The notes under the pieces: model-generated
The model's database searches: none
The model's input: only the letters and a program-made list of their open reading frames with translations
Told to the model about the DNA's origin: nothing
Source: an uncultured Porphyromonadaceae bacterium
GTDB lineage: Bacteria; Bacteroidota; Bacteroidia; Bacteroidales; Muribaculaceae
Direction of reading: 5' to 3'
Assembly: GCA_947174735.1 (NCBI GenBank)
Contig: CAMWKC010000135.1
Location: forward strand, 1 to 6,292
DNA: 6,292 nt
Shown: positions 5,344 through 6,292 of the stretch, one piece after another
How positions within the stretch are numbered: position 1 is the stretch's first letter
How the letters are laid out: the number at the start of each line of letters is the position of its first letter
Made by a program: the position numbers and the translations under genes

Positions 5344-6292
5344 ATGTTTCACATTGATGATTTAGAAGCCATGGACGAAGTTGCCCTCAGGCAACTCGCT
5401 GACTCTATGGGAATGAAAAAATCAGCTTCCGCCTCAGCTGCCGAGCTTACAGAATACATTCTCGACAATCAGGCTATAGACCTCGCTAAGGAGGAAGTAA
5501 GCAAACAGCCGGCTAAGAAGGCTGCAAAAGAAAAAAAACCACGTGCTAAAAAGGCTGCTAAGAAAGCTGCCGACACCGCTGCCGAAAGCGTGGCCGAACA
5601 GCCGAAGACCGAGTTAACAGTCGTTCCCGAAGCAGCTCCGGAAAGCGCCGAAGCCCAACCAAAAAAACGTACGCGCAAAACAAAAGCCAAACGTACCGAA
5701 ACACAGGAACCCACAGCCGAAAACCCTGCTGTTACTGATACACCTCACACTCAGAATGACGATAAAGTTACTGAAACACCACAGCCTGAACAACCGGCTC
5801 CTGCATTTATAGAAACTGAAGCAAAAGCGGAAGGTTTGGCAGATGATGTTATAATAGGTCCTTCAGAAGTTGATGTACCTCTGCCACCTTTCCTACCTAT
5901 AACCATTGCGGATGACAAACGTTTAGAGAAGGAGGAAATCGAACCGGCACAGACAGTACAACCGCTAGAGGAACCTCAGGCCGAAACAACACCTAAGCCC
6001 GAGATACCACAACGACCGGTACAGAAGGCGCCTGTAAAAAGTTCGAAACCTTCACTTGATTCCTTTTTTTCAAAGGCAAAAGGTAAAACATTCACTCCTC
6101 GTTCACAACGTGAGATAGAAGAAGCGGCTATAGCAGCGGCGCAAGCTCCTATTGAACTCCACGAACCTGTAGCTGAGACAATGGCACCCGCAATACCGAC
6201 TGCACCCCAGCGTCCTCAACTGCAACCCCAGATGCCACCGCAACAACGTGTATTGAGCAAAAAACAGCTTCGTGCACAACAGCGTCTCGAAC
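5344..6292 (+). CDS. rho: Transcription termination factor Rho, N-terminal 316 codons (cut by the window end)
   Basis: Rho is a hexameric RNA-dependent ATPase and helicase that stops transcription of untranslated or spurious RNA. Residues about 4-45 match the Rho N-terminal SAP-like domain: DDLEAMDEVALRQLADSMGM, then AAELTEYILDNQAI (32-45), the helix pattern 'L..LA..G......EL...IL..QA' typical of Bacteroidota Rho. From about 46 to the end the chain is low complexity: a basic Lys/Ala block (KKAAKEKKPRAKKAAKKAA, 58-76), a second basic block (KKRTRKTKAKR, 107-117), then a Pro/Glu/Thr-rich stretch and a Gln/Pro-rich end. Bacteroidota Rho is known to carry such a disordered insertion, and in Bacteroides thetaiotaomicron it drives phase separation. 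A more motif-like island, LDSFFSKAKGKTFTPRSQRE, lies at 238-257. The cold-shock RNA-binding domain and Walker motifs are outside the window, so the call rests on the N-terminal domain, composition and length. ATG 5344 is chosen because an in-frame stop lies at 5332-5334; ATG 5371 would cut into the SAP-like domain. Confidence 0.88.
   Translation, partial: MFHIDDLEAMDEVALRQLADSMGMKKSASASAAELTEYILDNQAIDLAKEEVSKQPAKKAAKEKKPRAKKAAKKAADTAAESVAEQPKTELTVVPEAAPESAEAQPKKRTRKTKAKRTETQEPTAENPAVTDTPHTQNDDKVTETPQPEQPAPAFIETEAKAEGLADDVIIGPSEVDVPLPPFLPITIADDKRLEKEEIEPAQTVQPLEEPQAETTPKPEIPQRPVQKAPVKSSKPSLDSFFSKAKGKTFTPRSQREIEEAAIAAAQAPIELHEPVAETMAPAIPTAPQRPQLQPQMPPQQRVLSKKQLRAQQRLE

Noticed and set aside
5469..5714. 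Antisense Ala/Phe-rich 81-codon frame in rho
   Set aside because: It is the reverse reading of the Lys/Ala-rich disordered segment.

Overview
The window looks like chromosome from a gut-type Bacteroidales bacterium (Bacteroidota). Four signs point there: promoters of the TTTG-N20-TAnnTTTG type in front of the transcription units; start codons without clear Shine-Dalgarno sequences; two secreted proteins ending in the short 'YxLxG...P..GLxI...DG..xKV' tail common in this order; and a Rho factor with a very long disordered, Lys/Ala/Pro/Glu-rich insertion. I cannot settle the family from the sequence; Muribaculaceae, Prevotellaceae or Bacteroidaceae all fit. All genes are on the + strand.

Region 1 (1-3475) is a two-gene unit for exported proteins. 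A promoter region with three possible, evenly spaced promoters (42-122) precedes a 508-residue secreted protein (152-1678). It has about eight degenerate repeats with a WG signature and is probably a beta-propeller. Twelve bases later comes a 594-residue secreted protein (1691-3475) with an Omp28-type thioredoxin-like domain carrying a CPNC motif. The two share their C-terminal tail, so they probably follow the same export or sorting route. A 22-bp perfect inverted repeat (3496-3555) closes the unit.

Region 2 (3580-4987) is tilS, the tRNA(Ile2) lysidine synthetase, with its own short leader and a good -7 element.

Region 3 (4988-5343) has no obvious gene but is the most unusual part. A well-formed promoter (5006-5037) would start an RNA at about 5041-5046. 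Three hairpins follow at once (5047-5164), together with a competing 8-bp long-range pairing, then two further possible stems and a second copy of the switching sequence just before the next gene. It could be the long 5' leader of rho, an independent small RNA, or both. Two small ORFs lie within it, one overlapping the rho start codon.

Region 4 (5344-6292) is the first 316 codons of a protein I call Rho, cut by the window end: a SAP-like Rho N-terminal domain followed by a long low-complexity segment. The RNA-binding and ATPase domains would lie beyond the window. tilS and rho are housekeeping genes for translation fidelity and transcription termination; the upstream secreted pair is a separate unit by position and promoter.
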